The translations under genes were made by a program, and so were the position numbers. From Dyella sedimenti (GTDB lineage: Bacteria; Pseudomonadota; Gammaproteobacteria; Xanthomonadales; Rhodanobacteraceae), in NCBI RefSeq assembly GCF_022760995.1, contig NZ_JAKWJO010000009.1:124001-188000 (forward strand): a DNA stretch of 64,000 bases. Direction: 5' to 3'. The notes beneath the pieces are model-generated. The model worked only from the letters and a program-made list of their open reading frames with translations. It searched no databases and was not told the origin of the DNA. This document shows, piece by piece, positions 62,343-64,000 of the stretch; position 1 is the first letter of the stretch; the number at the start of each line of letters is the position of its first letter.

Positions 62343-63245
62343 TCATGCCGCCATGGCGCGGGTGTCGTCCAGCAGCGCCAGGAAGGCCTGCGTCGCCTTG
62401 TCGACAGGCAGCGCATCCGAGACGCCGGCGGCGTGGGCCACCACCAGTTCCCAGCACATCTCCGGCTCGGCCAGCTCGGCGATGCCCAAGGCCGGCTGGC
62501 GCGCGCGGGCGACGGCCTCGGGCAACAGCGCGATGCCCAGGCCACGCCGCACCAGTTCCAGCAATGTTTCCAGGTCGCTGACCTCGAAGGCGATATGCCG
62601 CTCGATGCCCGCTTCCATGAAACCGCGGTCGATCAGCTTGCGCGTGCCGCGGTCGAGCTCGAAATCGACGAACGGCTGTCCCTTCAGCGCCATCATCGGC
62701 ACGTCGACGCGCCCCGCCAGCGCATGGCCCGGCGCGCACACAACCACCAGCGCCTCGCAGGCGATCATGGTGGTGGCGACGTCTTCCGGCGGCTCGGACA
62801 CCGGCACGAAGGCCAGGTCCAGGCGTCCGCTGCGCACCTGCGCCAGCAGGTCCGACGAGGCGCCCTGCGACAGGCGCACCTCGATGCCGGGATGGCGCGA
62901 GTGGAACTGCTCGATCAGCGCCGGCAGGTCGAGGAAGGCCGGCAGGCTCTGCATGGTGCCGATGCTCAGCGTGCCACGCCGCAATCCCTGCACGGCCGCC
63001 ACCGCGTCGCGCGCGTCCTCGATGGCGGCCAGCGCCGCCTTCGCCTTGCCGAGGAATACCCTGCCGGCCGCGGTCAGCCGCACCTGCCGCGTGCTGCGCA
63101 CGAACAGCGGCGCTTCCAGTTCGGCCTCCAGCTGGCGGATCGAGGTGGACAGCGCCGATTGCACGATGTTCACGCGCCTGGCCGCGCGGGTGAAATGCTG
63201 TTCCTCGGCGAGCGCGACCATGTGCTGCAATTGCCGGAGTTCCAC
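62343..63245 (-). CDS. LysR-family transcriptional regulator
   Basis: 300 residues, typical LysR length. The N-terminal winged helix reads ELRQLQHMVALAEEQHFTRAARRVNIVQSALSTSIRQLE; the effector domain (about 90-295) has LSIGTMQSLPAFLDLPALIEQFHSRHPGIEVRL and LRRGLGIALLPEAVA. I place the start at a GTG with GGGAGG seven bases upstream; the frame is open for about 230 more codons but across the divergent promoter. It diverges from an aldo/keto reductase gene, its probable target, 114 bases away. Confidence 0.93.
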   Translation of the reverse strand: MELRQLQHMVALAEEQHFTRAARRVNIVQSALSTSIRQLEAELEAPLFVRSTRQVRLTAAGRVFLGKAKAALAAIEDARDAVAAVQGLRRGTLSIGTMQSLPAFLDLPALIEQFHSRHPGIEVRLSQGASSDLLAQVRSGRLDLAFVPVSEPPEDVATTMIACEALVVVCAPGHALAGRVDVPMMALKGQPFVDFELDRGTRKLIDRGFMEAGIERHIAFEVSDLETLLELVRRGLGIALLPEAVARARQPALGIAELAEPEMCWELVVAHAAGVSDALPVDKATQAFLALLDDTRAMAA

Positions 63246-63359
63246 GTCGCCACCTCCCAGGAAATATCTTCGAAACAGATCAATCGTATCAATATATTCA
63301 ATTTGAACGATGGAGGACGGCTGACTACCTTTCCCCGGATACCTGCAAGGAGATTCCCC
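63246..63359. promoter_or_regulatory. Divergent LysR / aldo-keto reductase control region
   Basis: 114 bases with an AT-rich island at about 63261-63306 in a GC-rich setting. It contains two ATCAAT direct repeats (63279-63284 and 63288-63293) and ATATATTCAATTTGAA. LysR proteins bind T-N11-A sites in such divergent gaps; TATCAATATATTCAA is one candidate. Both promoters probably lie here. Confidence 0.55.
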
Positions 63360-64000
63360 TTGGCCATCCCCGCCACCACCGCATCGATCCCCTCCGCCTT
63401 GCCCACGCGCCGCCTCGGCCGCACTGACATGCACATCACACCCGTCGGCTTCGGCGCGTGGGCCATCGGCGGCCCCGACTGGGCGGTCAGCTGGGGCGCG
63501 CAGGACGACAACGACTCCATCGCCGCGATCCGCCACGCAGTCGAGCGCGGCATCAACTGGATCGATACGGCGGCGATCTACGGCCTCGGCCATTCCGAGG
63601 AGGTCGTGCGCCGTGCCCTGGCCGGCTTGCCGCAGGACCAGCGCCCCTACGTGTTCACCAAGTGCGGGCTGGTCTGGAACGAACGCGACCGACACGCGGC
63701 GCCGCGCCAGGTCGGCGCGCCAGCCAGCCTCCGGCACGAAGTGGAGGATTCGCTGCGCCGGCTTGGCGTCGAGCGCATCGATCTCTACCAGATGCATTGG
63801 CCCGCCGAGGACGGCACGCCGCTGGAGGTGTACTGGCAGACCCTGCTGGACCTCAAGCAGGAGGGCAAGGTCCGCGCGGTCGGCCTCTCCAACCACAACG
63901 CGGCGCAGCTTGCGGACGCCGAGGCGCTGGGCCACGTCGACACGCTGCAGCCGCCGTTCTCGGCCATCCGCCGCAACACCGCCGTCGCGGAACTGCCGTG
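63360..64000 (+). CDS. Aldo/keto reductase, 3' end beyond the window
   Basis: The first 213 residues are visible. The N-terminus has RRLGRTDMHITPVGFGAWAIGG; the catalytic tetrad is represented by Asp-Tyr in WIDTAAIYGLGHSEEVV, Lys in VFTKCGLVW and His in YQMHWPAEDG. The strand GKVRAVGLSNHNAAQL is also typical. It uses NADPH to reduce carbonyls, substrate unknown. The start appears to be TTG (LAIPATTASIPSALPTRR) with AAGGAG seven bases upstream; no ATG or GTG fits. It diverges from the LysR gene that probably controls it. It is incomplete at the window edge. Confidence 0.9.
   Translation, partial: MAIPATTASIPSALPTRRLGRTDMHITPVGFGAWAIGGPDWAVSWGAQDDNDSIAAIRHAVERGINWIDTAAIYGLGHSEEVVRRALAGLPQDQRPYVFTKCGLVWNERDRHAAPRQVGAPASLRHEVEDSLRRLGVERIDLYQMHWPAEDGTPLEVYWQTLLDLKQEGKVRAVGLSNHNAAQLADAEALGHVDTLQPPFSAIRRNTAVAELP

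Overview
The window is one uninterrupted stretch of a very GC-rich gammaproteobacterial chromosome. It carries about 50 protein genes, mostly housekeeping, on both strands. It has no rRNA, tRNA, CRISPR array, insertion sequence or prophage that I can see. Gene content, long GC-rich ORF-like shadows and the recurrent GTGGGAGCGCACC-type hairpins suggest Xanthomonadales/Lysobacterales, probably Rhodanobacteraceae (Dyella, Luteibacter, Rhodanobacter, Frateuria). That placement is inference, not a database result.

Layout. 0-2.7 kb (minus): a tandem-receiver regulator whose first receiver has lost its phospho-aspartate, then ftsX-ftsE. 2.9-7.4 kb: rhlB diverging from trxA-rho, a conserved RNA helicase/termination neighbourhood. 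7.4-10.8 kb (minus): an OmpA-like lipoprotein, a small membrane protein, a decayed RsgA-like protein and a LacI-type regulator. 11-16.8 kb: folK-folB and tsaD diverge from rpsU, a YqeY-like gene, a DUF1328 peptide, a GNAT gene and dnaG. 17-26 kb: DedA, Na/Pi cotransporter, mgtA preceded by an unrecognised 74-codon gene, and two aminopeptidases (M17, M1). 26-31 kb: a GH50-like lipoprotein, an APC permease and dinB. 31-46 kb: pyruvate-acetyl-CoA metabolism, with lpdA-aceF, aceE about 5.6 kb away, and maeB. Between them lie an MscS-like channel, an FAD dehydrogenase/PanE pair and an LtrA-like protein. 46-53 kb: a QEGLA/DUF1704 protein, authentic rsgA, an AlaA-like aminotransferase, an SGNH hydrolase, an LpxH-like phosphoesterase and a glutaredoxin-IscA-like-rhodanese fusion. 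53-60 kb: an Oar-like TonB-dependent receptor, a TctD/TctE-like two-component system and gshA. 60-64 kb: an AraC regulator diverging from an SDR, and a LysR regulator diverging from an aldo/keto reductase cut by the window edge.

Repeats are the main non-genic layer. Six inverted-repeat elements of one REP/BIME-like family sit next to stop codons. A 38-nt GGGGAGAGG-type repeat lies once between lpdA and aceF and twice, in opposite orientations, inside the lpdA coding sequence where it encodes the inter-domain linker. Four other hairpins or inverted repeats occur between genes.

I found no complete novel defence or biosynthetic system. The best leads are the GTPase-dead RsgA paralog, repeat-derived protein linkers in lpdA, the 74-codon gene upstream of mgtA, a lysine-rich mini-ORF with its own terminator near 36.1 kb, and the AT-richer segment with a tandem CCTAGG repeat before the TonB receptor.
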